12,134 nucleotides of DNA from positions 1 to 12,134 of the forward strand of contig JAFYBI010000324.1 in NCBI GenBank assembly GCA_017540285.1. Direction: 5' to 3'. The first letter of the stretch is position 1; the number at the start of each line of letters is the position of its first letter. The DNA is from Clostridia bacterium (GTDB taxonomy: Bacteria; Bacillota; Clostridia; Oscillospirales; CAG-272). The position numbers and the translations under genes are program-made. This document shows, piece by piece, positions 1 to 6,454 of this stretch. The notes beneath the pieces are model-generated. The model was not told the origin of the DNA. It was given only the letters and a program-made list of their open reading frames with translations, and searched no databases.

Positions 1-118
1 CATAAAGGGGTACGGATTCCCACGTCAGGCGTCTCAAGACGCCTTCCTCGGAATGACACCTTTCAACGCAGCCGACAGACCGTTCGTTAAGCGGTCGCGC
101 GAAATGGGCATCAAACGC
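1..118. repeat. Dual-hairpin repeat, copy 1 (right arm and tail)
   Basis: This is the right arm of the repeat family described at 128-291, cut by the window edge, followed by its tail. Bases 1-31 match 231-261 with a single mismatch, exactly 230 bp apart, so copies 1 and 2 are arranged head to tail. Read on the minus strand the arm runs TGTCATTCCGAGG, then a perfect apical stem AGGCGTC / GACGCCT closed by TTGA, then TGACGTGGGAATCCG; ATTCC also pairs with GGAAT as an outer stem. The tail (about 59-118) aligns with the tails at 11169-11226 and, inverted, at 3298-3355. Any left arm lies outside the window. Confidence 0.85.
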
Positions 119-127
119 ATAAACGCG

Positions 128-291
128 TGTCATTGCGAGGACTGAATTTCCGCGGTGCGGAAACTCTTGTGACGTGGCAATCCGTTTCCCCGGCAAGAGG
201 GAAGAAACCATGGAGAACGGCTGTTCGTTTCATAAAGAGGTACGGATTCCCACGTCAGGCGCCCGCGGACGCCTTCCACGGAATGACGACG
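128..291. repeat. Dual-hairpin repeat, copy 2 (both arms)
   Basis: This is a complete left-linker-right unit. The left arm (128-187) begins TGTCATTGCGAGG, has an apical stem TTTCCGC / GCGGAAA, and ends GACGTGGCAATCCG. The linker (about 188-240) aligns with the inverted linker of copy 3 (shared AGAACGGC and GAGGG blocks). The right arm (241-288) is the inverted counterpart, from CGGATTCCCACGTC to GGAATGAC. Its apical stem on the minus strand is AGGCGTC / GGCGCCT, which pairs fully only if one T-G wobble is allowed. The unit therefore has MITE-like inverted ends of about 13 bp, but no transposase or clear target duplication is visible. Unlike copies 1, 3 and 4 it has no recognisable tail. Small open frames here are not convincing genes. 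Confidence 0.85.
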
Positions 292-373
292 GGCGGCGGG
301 ATCATTTCCGCATCCGGAACCCGTTTGCCAAGTATCCCATGATTCTTTACACAGTGACGTGTGAAGCGCAGCC

Positions 374-408
374 ACAATTCTGAATTCTGAATTCTGAATT
401 CCGAATTC
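374..408. repeat. TGAATTC heptamer array
   Basis: Three perfect TGAATTC heptamers (381-401) are flanked by one-base variants ACAATTC (374-380) and CGAATTC (402-408), giving about five units. The block is AT-rich in a GC-rich setting and ends 15 bp before the ribosome binding site of the transporter gene at 435. It could vary in copy number by slippage, or be recognised by a protein as direct repeats; the sequence alone does not decide. Confidence 0.85.
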
Positions 409-434
409 GCAAACCCTCTCCCGGAGGCCTTCGG

Positions 435-1388
435 ATGGACTATCTGCTTCTTTTCGGCGCATGCGCGTTCTTTGCCCTGCAGTTCGTGTTCCAGAAGCTC
501 TTCGAGCGGCGCGCGAAGGGCGGGATGTCCGTGTGCTTCTGGAACATCCTCGTCTCCGGCGCGGTCGCCGTCGTGTTCCTGCTTCTCAAATCCGGCCTGC
601 CGGGACGCGTGAACCAGACCGCCTTCGGGATCGCCGCCCTGTACGCCGCCGCGGGACTTCTGTGCTCGGTCGCCGTGATCTGCGCGATGGCCGCGGGACC
701 CGTCTCGGGCGTCGGGGTGTGGTGCCTGGCGGGCGGGATGATCCTGCCGTTCCTCTACGGCGTCCTCTGGCTGAACGAATCCGCGACGGTGTGGAAATGG
801 CTCGGGATGGGCGTGCTCGCCCTCTCCCTCCTGCCGGCTGTGATGTGGGACGGGAAGCCGGATCGGTCCGGGGAGCGGCTCAGCGCGCGCTACGTCCTCT
901 GGTGCGCCGTCGTCTTTCTGACCAACGGCTTCGTGAGCGTCTTCTCGAAGATGCATCAGATCTCCCCGTCGGCAGCCGGCGAGGATGCCTTCGTGCTGAC
1001 GGGATCCCTTCTGCGGTGCGCAGCCGCGCTCGCGCTCCTCTTCGGCTCCGCCGCGCTCTCGGCAAAGCGGGGCGCAAAGAGGCCGCTGCGGGAGGCGTTT
1101 TACGACATCGGGCGGGCGGGGACGACGGGGAAGCTCTTCGCGATCCTCTGTGGATGCGCCGCGGCGTATTCCGTGATGAACACGCTCGGCAACCTGCTCT
1201 CCCTGCGCTGCATGAACACCCTCGACGCGTCGGTGCAGTTCCCGGTGCTCTCGGCGACGGTGACGGTCCTGACGGCGCTGTTCGGCGCGGTCTTCTTCCG
1301 CGAGAAGCTGCGGGGGCTGACCGTCCTCTCCCTGTTCTTCAACATCGCCGGCGCGGCTCTCATCGCGGCACCGCTGCCCGGCGCGTGA
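435..1388 (+). CDS. DMT-superfamily (EamA-like) transporter, 10 TM
   Basis: This is a polytopic inner-membrane protein of 317 residues, matching the usual length of ten-helix drug/metabolite transporters. Hydrophobic segments lie near residues 3-20, 33-52, 63-84, 90-112, 120-137, 151-171, 184-207, 232-255, 265-288 and 294-312, consistent with two EamA-type five-helix halves. Each half ends in the family pattern of an acidic residue before the last helix: LNES at 113-116, and FFREKL (287-292) followed by a G-A-rich helix. The ATG is preceded by GGAGG at 423-427 with 7 bp spacing, so the start is secure. The family exports or imports small metabolites, but the substrate cannot be predicted. It lies 37 bp upstream of the acyltransferase-domain gene with no terminator between, so cotranscription is likely. 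No convincing promoter was found in the repeat-filled upstream region. Confidence 0.85.
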   Translation: MDYLLLFGACAFFALQFVFQKLFERRAKGGMSVCFWNILVSGAVAVVFLLLKSGLPGRVNQTAFGIAALYAAAGLLCSVAVICAMAAGPVSGVGVWCLAGGMILPFLYGVLWLNESATVWKWLGMGVLALSLLPAVMWDGKPDRSGERLSARYVLWCAVVFLTNGFVSVFSKMHQISPSAAGEDAFVLTGSLLRCAAALALLFGSAALSAKRGAKRPLREAFYDIGRAGTTGKLFAILCGCAAAYSVMNTLGNLLSLRCMNTLDASVQFPVLSATVTVLTALFGAVFFREKLRGLTVLSLFFNIAGAALIAAPLPGA

Positions 1389-1425
1389 CTTTCCGAATGA
1401 CAACAACATATTTTTCGGAGGAATT

Positions 1426-2328
1426 ATGACAGAGAAAAGGATCCTCCCGGTCGATCCGGCAAATGCCGACTCGCTTCAGGCGTTCGCCGAAAAGATCGGT
1501 CTGCCGGAGGACTTTACCACAGCGGCGGCGCCGCTTGCCGACCGGATCGCGGACTGCACGCCCCGTCAGCTTGCCGCGATCGCCGCGGATCCCGGGGATC
1601 CCCGCCCCGTCGGACGGCTTGCGGAGATGCTCGGCGAAGAGCGCGACCTCACGATGCTCGCCGTCGGGATCCTGCTCGGGATGAACGCCCACGCGCTGTA
1701 CCGGGAACGCGGGATCGCCGACGAGGTTTATATCGCCTCCATGCGGGAGCTGACCGTCTGGTCGAAGACCTGCCTCCGGGAGCGCGGACACATCGGCTTT
1801 TATGAATGGGGCTGGTTCTGCAACTTCCTCCGGGCCGAGATCGTGCGCCTCGGACGGCTCGAATTCCACCGCGTCCGCTTCCATCCCGACAAAGACGCGT
1901 GGACGAAGAACGGGATCACCGTGAAGAAGGGTGACAGTGTCGTCAACATCCACATCCCGGAGGACGGGCCGCTCGATCCGGCGCTCGTGCAGGACGCCTT
2001 CCGGCGCGCCTACCGGTATTTCGGCTGCGAAGGCGTGCAGGCGTTCGTCTGCGATTCGTGGCTCCTCTGGCCGGGGAACTACGGCTTCCTCCCGGCGGAT
2101 TCGAACATCCGCGCGTTCATGGACTGCTTCGACATCATCGGGCGCGACGACCGGCAGTGGGCCGGGGATCTCTGGCGGGTCTTCGGGCACCGGGAGAGCT
2201 ACGACCCGGCGTCGCTCCCGCGGAATACGAAGCTGCGCCGCGCGATGGCCGATTTCCTCGCGGAGAACGGCGGCGTCACCGGCACGGGCTACGGCGTCTT
2301 TCTGTATGACGGAGAAAGGATTTTGTGA
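1426..2328 (+). CDS. Acyltransferase-domain protein (NAT_N / GNAT_C type)
   Basis: This 300-residue soluble protein has no signal peptide. It resembles the Firmicute proteins annotated 'acyltransferase domain-containing protein', with a helical N-terminal half (about 1-130) and a GNAT-like C-terminal half. Landmarks are RLGRLEF at 141-147, NIHIPEDGPL at 174-183, FVCDSWLLWP at 207-216 and NGGVTGTGYGVFL at 281-293. This assignment is from memory of the family and no acceptor substrate is known to me. The start is supported by GGAGGA just upstream of the ATG. The stop is 3 bp before the next start, so the gene is very probably translated in tandem with the dehydrogenase. GNAT folds usually transfer acyl groups from CoA; whether this one is active is not visible. 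Confidence 0.72.
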   Translation: MTEKRILPVDPANADSLQAFAEKIGLPEDFTTAAAPLADRIADCTPRQLAAIAADPGDPRPVGRLAEMLGEERDLTMLAVGILLGMNAHALYRERGIADEVYIASMRELTVWSKTCLRERGHIGFYEWGWFCNFLRAEIVRLGRLEFHRVRFHPDKDAWTKNGITVKKGDSVVNIHIPEDGPLDPALVQDAFRRAYRYFGCEGVQAFVCDSWLLWPGNYGFLPADSNIRAFMDCFDIIGRDDRQWAGDLWRVFGHRESYDPASLPRNTKLRRAMADFLAENGGVTGTGYGVFLYDGERIL

Positions 2329-2331
2329 TCG

Positions 2332-3297
2332 ATGAAAACAGTCATTACCGACGGGTTTGCCGTCAATCCGGGGGATCTCTCCTGGGACTGGCTCCGGCAG
2401 TTCGGCGAGGTCGAGGTCCGCGACAAGATCACGGACGACATGGCCCCCGCCGTCATCGGGGACGCGGATTACGTCTTCACCAACCGCGTGAAGATCGGGC
2501 AAGCCGTGCTCGACGCCTGCCCGAACCTGAAATACGTCTCCGCGCTCGGCACGGGCTACGACATGATCGACGTGGCAGCCTGCCGTGCCAGGGGGATCGA
2601 GGTCTGCAACGTGCCGGGGTATTCGACGGCGTCGGTCGCGCAGGTGGCGTTCTCGCTGCTTCTGGCGCTGGCGTTCGATCTTCCGGCGTATGCCGCGATG
2701 GTCCGCGAGGGACACTGGACCGGCATCCCGGGCTTCCATTACGAGCTGGCGCGCTTCACCGAGCTCGACGGCAAGACCGCGGGCGTTTACGGCTGCGGCG
2801 CGATCGGCATGCGGTTTGCGGGGATCTGCCGGGCGTTCGGCATGCGCGTTCTCGCGACGCGGCGCACCAAGACCGACGGCGAGATCGACGGGATCCGCTT
2901 CGTCACGCCGGACGAGCTGCTCAGAGAGAGCGATTATATCTCCTTCCACTGCCCGCTGACGGACGAGACGCGCGGGATGGTCAACGCCGCCCTCCTCGCG
3001 AAGATGAAGGACGGCGCGGCGATCATCAACACCTCGCGCGGGGCGGTCCTCAACGAGGCGGACGTCGCCGAAGCTCTGAGGTCCGGCAAGCTCTCCGGCG
3101 CAGGGCTCGACGTCCTCGCGAAGGAGCCCGCCGACCCGGCGAATCCCTTGCTCTCCGCGCCGAACTGCCTCATCACGCCCCACTGCGCGTGGACGTCGAA
3201 GGAGGCCCGCACGCGGCTGATGAAGGTGCTCGAGGAGAACCTCGCGTCGTTCGTCAGAACGGGGAAGGGGATCAACCGGGTGGGGGCCGGGGAGTGA
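2332..3297 (+). CDS. D-2-hydroxyacid dehydrogenase (glycerate/hydroxypyruvate reductase-like)
   Basis: This is a cytoplasmic NAD(P)-dependent oxidoreductase of 321 residues, the normal length for the D-isomer-specific 2-hydroxyacid dehydrogenases. The Rossmann motif GCGAIG is at 154-159. The catalytic triad is visible as Arg236 in NTSRGAV, Glu265 in LAKEP and His284 in TPHCAW. The context TPHCAWTSKEAR is typical of the glycerate dehydrogenase/hydroxypyruvate reductase branch, so reduction of hydroxypyruvate or a similar 2-ketoacid is likely, but the substrate is inference. The ATG at 2332 follows GGAGAAAGGA at 2311-2320, inside the end of the preceding gene. A dual-hairpin repeat begins directly at the stop codon, so the 3' end of this transcript probably carries that structure before the terminator at 3547-3600. 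Confidence 0.9.
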   Translation: MKTVITDGFAVNPGDLSWDWLRQFGEVEVRDKITDDMAPAVIGDADYVFTNRVKIGQAVLDACPNLKYVSALGTGYDMIDVAACRARGIEVCNVPGYSTASVAQVAFSLLLALAFDLPAYAAMVREGHWTGIPGFHYELARFTELDGKTAGVYGCGAIGMRFAGICRAFGMRVLATRRTKTDGEIDGIRFVTPDELLRESDYISFHCPLTDETRGMVNAALLAKMKDGAAIINTSRGAVLNEADVAEALRSGKLSGAGLDVLAKEPADPANPLLSAPNCLITPHCAWTSKEARTRLMKVLEENLASFVRTGKGINRVGAGE

Positions 3298-3486
3298 GTC
3301 TGATGCCCGTTTCGCCCGGCAGCTGAACGAACGGTCTTCCCGCTGCATGCAAAGGTGTCATTCCGAGGAAGGGCCCGGGGGCCCTGACGTGGGAATCCGT
3401 CCTCTTTCGCGAAAAGGCCCGCCGTTCTCCGCAGTCCCTCGTGCAGGGGAACGGATTGCCACGGGCTTCGCCCTCGCAATGACACA
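3298..3486. repeat. Dual-hairpin repeat, copy 3 (inverted, with tail)
   Basis: This copy is the reverse complement of copy 2 in arrangement: tail (3298-3355), right arm (3356-3400), linker, left arm (3452-3484). The right arm has TGTCATTCCGAGG, a perfect AGGGCC / GGCCCT stem with CGGG loop, and TGACGTGGGAATCCG. The left arm, on the minus strand, has TGTCATTGCGAGG overlapping a GGGC / GCCC stem around GAA; this contains GCGAAGC, known as an unusually stable DNA mini-hairpin. The linker contains the palindrome TTTCGCGAAA. The tail starts at the dehydrogenase stop codon and aligns with 59-118. Transcription from the upstream operon would place both hairpins in an mRNA 3' UTR. Confidence 0.85.
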
Positions 3487-3546
3487 GGATATGCGGTGCG
3501 CATCCATGATCGTTTGCGCCGTCTCGTGTCCATGATGCAGAACAAC

Positions 3547-3600
3547 ACAGAGCCGCTGCACACTTCCGTTTTCGGGACAAGGGCAGCAGCTCTGTTTTTC
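3547..3600 (+). terminator. Intrinsic terminator after the transporter-dehydrogenase cluster
   Basis: ACAGAGCCGCTG (3547-3558) pairs with CAGCAGCTCTGT (3584-3595) with one mismatch, giving a long stem. The loop contains a small inner hairpin, TTCCG-TTTT-CGGGA. The stem is followed by a T-run ending at 3599 and then a pyrimidine-rich stretch. It ends 18 bp before the -35 element of the next promoter, so it would insulate the two transcription units. Confidence 0.7.
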
Positions 3601-3617
3601 CTTTTCTCCCATTCGCG

Positions 3618-3646
3618 TTGACACGCGCGCGGATTCGCGGTATAAT
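3618..3646 (+). promoter_or_regulatory. Consensus sigma-A promoter of the acetyltransferase-heparinase operon
   Basis: A perfect TTGACA (3618-3623) and a perfect TATAAT (3641-3646) are separated by 17 bp, the optimal spacing. Transcription would start near 3652-3654. The leader then has AGGAGG at 3665-3670, 9 bp before the ATG at 3680. The spacer contains CGCG blocks but no clear operator. By sequence this should be a strong, largely unregulated promoter. Confidence 0.92.
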
Positions 3647-3679
3647 ACCTGCAGAACAACACAAAGGAGGCCGGACGGC

Positions 3680-4228
3680 ATGATCGACATCGACGATGAT
3701 CGCTTTGCGGAGCTCACGGCGTACTGCTGCGCCTCGAATAACGCGGCGGACGACAGGAGGCGGGCGGAGGCGCTCGGACTCGGCGGGAGGGACATCCTCG
3801 TCGCGCCGGGAGCCATCATCCGCATCCCGAAGGAACAGATCGGGCGGGACGTCTACATCGGGCTCTACTGCTATCTCAACGGCAACGTGACGATCGGCGA
3901 TCACGCGCTGATCGGGCCGCACTGCTCCGTCGCCGCCGGGAATCACAAGTTCGATCCCGCGACGGGGTATTTCTCCGCGCGCACGGAGGGGGACGGGGAC
4001 GACTCCATCGTCATCGGCGAGGGGACGTGGCTCGCGTCGAACGTCACCGTCACCGCGGGCGTCAAGCTCGGGCGGGCGAATCTCGTCTGCGCGGGCGCGG
4101 TGGTCACGAAATCCACGCCGGACTACGCCATCCTCGCGGGCGTCCCGGCGAAGATCGTCGGGCACATCGACCCGGAGACGGGCGTCTATCACTGGAATTC
4201 CCGGGAGGCGCGCGATGCACAGGCTTGA
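3680..4228 (+). CDS. Left-handed beta-helix O-acetyltransferase (maltose/xenobiotic acetyltransferase-like)
   Basis: This 182-residue cytoplasmic enzyme has the hexapeptide-repeat pattern of acetyl-CoA-dependent sugar O-acetyltransferases. Repeats of the [LIV]-G-x4 type run from about 53 to 82 (IGRDVYIG, VTIGDHALIG) and 110 to 146 (IVIGEGTWLASNV, VKLGRANLVCAGAVV). The catalytic histidine is probably His89 in AAGNHKFD, and the family's terminal coil signature AILAGVPAKIVG is at 150-161. About 50 N-terminal residues form a non-repeat cap. The ATG at 3680 follows AGGAGG. The last 14 bp overlap the heparinase-like gene, suggesting translational coupling and a shared pathway, for example acetylation of a sugar derived from the lyase products. 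The acceptor is unknown. Confidence 0.83.
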   Translation: MIDIDDDRFAELTAYCCASNNAADDRRRAEALGLGGRDILVAPGAIIRIPKEQIGRDVYIGLYCYLNGNVTIGDHALIGPHCSVAAGNHKFDPATGYFSARTEGDGDDSIVIGEGTWLASNVTVTAGVKLGRANLVCAGAVVTKSTPDYAILAGVPAKIVGHIDPETGVYHWNSREARDAQA

Positions 4229-6326
4229 ACAGCGGCGAACCGCGCCCGGACAGCTCTTTCCGTTCCCCGAGGACGGACGGCTCGTCGAGGAGAACCCGCC
4301 CTGCCTCTCGTGGCTGCGGGTCCCGGACGCGGAGGAATACACGGCGGTGATCTGCCGCGAAGGCCGCGAGATCTGGCGAGGGACGACGCGGGAGAACTGG
4401 ATCGTGCCGGATCCGCTCCCCGGGCCCGGCGTCTATACCTGGGATCTCTTCACCGCGGACGCCTCGCGCGGCGAGCAGACCTTCACGCTGGCGGAGCGGC
4501 ATGCCGTGATCCGCCGGGTGTCCGCCGCGGACTTTTACGACGCGATCCCCGACGAGCGTCCGCGCCATCTCTTCTTCGAATCCGATCTCGGCGCGCTGCG
4601 GGGGCGGGATGACGTCATCGAAGTCCTCCGCCGCAACATCCGCCAGGCATACGCCGACGGCATCCCGGACAGGCCGATGTTCCACCGGGATCCCGACGCC
4701 CTGCCGTACCGCGAGTATTTCGGGCGCTTCCGGGACTTCTGCGACCGCGACCTCATCGCCTGCGCGCTCGGATATGCCGTGCTCGGGGATGAGGACGCCG
4801 GGGCGCACGCGAAGACGCTCCTTCTGACCTTCTGCGACTGGAATCCCGCGGGGCCCTGCTCGCTCGTCGGGCGCTGGGGGGACGAGGTGGGCCTCTCGAT
4901 GGCGCGCTGCCTGCCCTCCGCCCTCGATCTCCTCTGGCCCCTCCTCGATCCGAAGGAACGCGATTACGCCGCGCGGACGGTGCGGGCTTACGGGGAACAG
5001 TGCTTTGAGCGGCTCGAGCGGCTCGACTATCCGCAGAATCCCGGGAGCTCGCACGCCGGACGGGTCCCCGCGTATCTCGGCGAAGCGGCGGCGGTCCTCA
5101 AGGGCACGGGCGTCCAGAGCCGGGAGGAGGCCGTCCGCTGGCTCGACTGCGCGCTCGGCATCTACGGCGGGATCTTCCCGTATTACGGCACCCCGGACGG
5201 CGGCTGGGCGGAGGGTCCGTTCTACTGCACGTCCTACGTCAAGTGGTACCTGCCGTTCTTCTCGCTTGCCGAACGGTACGCCGGGGTGAATTTCCTCGAG
5301 CGGCCGTTTTATCAGCGGCTGACGCAGTTTCTTCTGCACTTCGCGGATCCGGCCTTCGAAAATCACCCGTTCGGCGACGGCTACTGGTGCGCGCCCGAGG
5401 ACGAGGAATGGCCCGGCTTCTTCGCGCAGGATCCCCTCAGGGTCTATGCCGACCGCTTCGGCCCGGCGCTTGCCCGGCAGCGGGAGCGCGAGACCCCGAA
5501 GCCGGCGCTCTGGCGGCTGCACCTGCTCGATCTCTTCCTCCCGGACGGAAAGCGCCCCGAAGTCCCCCTCGCCGGAGAAGCGGAGGAGGCCGCCGTCTTC
5601 CCGGATGCGGGCTTCATCGCGCTGCACACCGACCTCGCCCATCCGGCGCGTGATTTCTGCGTGCTCGCGCGGGCGTCGAAGTTCGGCTCGGACAGCCACC
5701 GCCACCCGGATCAGGGGTCGTTCGCGCTGTTTCTCGGCGGGATCGCGCTCGTCTCGCCGTCCGGGTATTTCGGGCGGGAGTACGGCTCGGCGCATCACCG
5801 GCTGTGGTGCAATTCGACCCGCGCGCACAACGCCATCCTCGTCGACGGGGAAGGGCAGGCCCCGTTTTCCATGTCCTCCGTCGGACGCGTCGTCGGGGTG
5901 CGTGACGGCGGGGACGTGAAGACGGCCCTCCTCGACCTCACCGAAGCCTATCCCATGCTGACCCTGTGGCGGCGGACGCTGACCCTCTCGGAGAGGACGC
6001 TCACCGTGACCGACGAGATCGAGGCGGATCATCCGGTCGTCGTCACCTGGCCGCTGCACACGCTGTCGAGGCCCGCGGCGGACGGAAATGCCGTCACCGT
6101 CGAGCGGCGGGGCGCGAAAATGACCGTCACGCCGGTGTCGGGCGATCTCCGGCTCGACGGGATCCTCGACCGCTTTCCCGTCGATCTCAACGAAGGAGTC
6201 CCGGAGGCCTACCGCGTGACGATGCCGCCGCAGTTCCACATTTTTTGGAAAACGCCGCGCCGGAGGGTCCACCGGATCGAGGTCAGGCTCGCCTGCGCCA
6301 TGCGTGAAGATGCACAAAAAGGGTGA
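4215..6326 (+). CDS. Heparinase II/III-family protein (DUF4962-like N-terminus)
   Basis: This 703-residue protein has the layout of heparinase II/III-like polysaccharide lyases. An N-terminal beta-rich segment (about 1-110; LVEENPPCLSW at 23-33 resembles the DUF4962 type) is followed by an alpha/alpha toroid (about 120-440) and a C-terminal heparinase II/III beta-sandwich domain (about 460-700). Family landmarks are NPGSSHAGR at 275-283, DGGWAEGPFY at 328-337, SHRHPDQGSF at 494-503 and NSTRAHNAILVDGEGQ at 533-548. The His and Tyr residues in these blocks are the likely catalytic set. Such enzymes beta-eliminate uronic-acid-containing glycans (heparin, alginate or related). There is no signal peptide, so it probably acts on imported oligosaccharides. 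The ATG at 4215 has GGGAGG at 4203-4208 within the preceding gene. The exact substrate cannot be read here. Confidence 0.87.
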   Translation: MHRLEQRRTAPGQLFPFPEDGRLVEENPPCLSWLRVPDAEEYTAVICREGREIWRGTTRENWIVPDPLPGPGVYTWDLFTADASRGEQTFTLAERHAVIRRVSAADFYDAIPDERPRHLFFESDLGALRGRDDVIEVLRRNIRQAYADGIPDRPMFHRDPDALPYREYFGRFRDFCDRDLIACALGYAVLGDEDAGAHAKTLLLTFCDWNPAGPCSLVGRWGDEVGLSMARCLPSALDLLWPLLDPKERDYAARTVRAYGEQCFERLERLDYPQNPGSSHAGRVPAYLGEAAAVLKGTGVQSREEAVRWLDCALGIYGGIFPYYGTPDGGWAEGPFYCTSYVKWYLPFFSLAERYAGVNFLERPFYQRLTQFLLHFADPAFENHPFGDGYWCAPEDEEWPGFFAQDPLRVYADRFGPALARQRERETPKPALWRLHLLDLFLPDGKRPEVPLAGEAEEAAVFPDAGFIALHTDLAHPARDFCVLARASKFGSDSHRHPDQGSFALFLGGIALVSPSGYFGREYGSAHHRLWCNSTRAHNAILVDGEGQAPFSMSSVGRVVGVRDGGDVKTALLDLTEAYPMLTLWRRTLTLSERTLTVTDEIEADHPVVVTWPLHTLSRPAADGNAVTVERRGAKMTVTPVSGDLRLDGILDRFPVDLNEGVPEAYRVTMPPQFHIFWKTPRRRVHRIEVRLACAMREDAQKG

Positions 6327-6368
6327 GACCGGCTTGTAAAATCTGACGAATTCCGGAAGCGGGCCTGA

Positions 6369-6414
6369 ATTTGTTATAAATATTCACACAAATGAAACAA
6401 ATCCTTGCTATAAT
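6369..6414 (+). promoter_or_regulatory. Extended -10 promoter with ATTTGT/ACAAAT half-sites
   Basis: TATAAT at 6409-6414 is preceded by TGC (6406-6408), an extended -10 element. No good -35 sits at 16-18 bp; TTCACA at 6383-6388 is 20 bp away. Just upstream are three copies of one hexamer: ATTTGT at 6369-6374, and ACAAAT in inverted orientation at 6388-6393 and 6397-6402, the latter two with a 9-bp period. The weak -35 and the half-sites suggest an activator-dependent promoter, as in many carbohydrate uptake loci. A second, weaker extended -10, TGTTATAAA (6372-6380), overlaps the first half-site. Transcription would begin near 6420 and run through the three lipoprotein genes. Confidence 0.68.
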
Positions 6415-6430
6415 GTTGTATTAGCAAACC

Positions 6431-6446
6431 GGAAAGGGGTGTTTCC
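6431..6446 (+). promoter_or_regulatory. Shine-Dalgarno-like GGGG in a hairpin loop
   Basis: The only ribosome-binding sequence upstream of the ATG at 6455 is AAAGGGG at 6433-6439, about 15 nt from the start, further than usual. It lies in a small hairpin, GGAAA / TTTCC with loop GGGGTG (6431-6446), whose base is 8 nt from the ATG. The stem is only five pairs. Confidence 0.45.
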
Positions 6447-6454
6447 ATCCGAAT

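Larger units (their letters stand above)
3536..3663. repeat. 14-bp direct repeat flanking terminator and promoter
   Basis: TGCAGAACAACACA occurs at 3536-3549 and again at 3650-3663, 114 bp apart. The first copy runs directly into the terminator hairpin, and the second spans the predicted transcription start and 5' leader of the acetyltransferase gene. The segment between therefore holds exactly the terminator plus the promoter. This could be a duplication scar or a shared binding site. Confidence 0.8.

Noticed and set aside
325..353. Possible promoter TTGCCA / TACACA before the transporter gene
   Set aside because: The -35 is acceptable but the -10 lacks the key final T and matches poorly; not supported as a promoter.
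359..375. TGTG...CACA palindrome as a catabolite-repression (cre) site
   Set aside because: It does not fit the spacing of the cre consensus TGNAANCGNWNNCA.
127..462. Small open frames on both strands across the repeat region
   Set aside because: They coincide with the hairpin repeats, lack ribosome binding sites and resemble no protein; the structure of the repeat explains the sequence.
1360..3348. Very long minus-strand open frame opposite the acyltransferase and dehydrogenase genes
   Set aside because: It is an Arg/Asp/Glu-rich antisense frame typical of GC-rich coding DNA; the plus-strand genes have motifs and ribosome binding sites.
4104..6317. 737-codon minus-strand open frame opposite the heparinase-like gene
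   Set aside because: It is an antisense shadow with no start signal or domain pattern, while the plus strand has clear heparinase II/III motifs.
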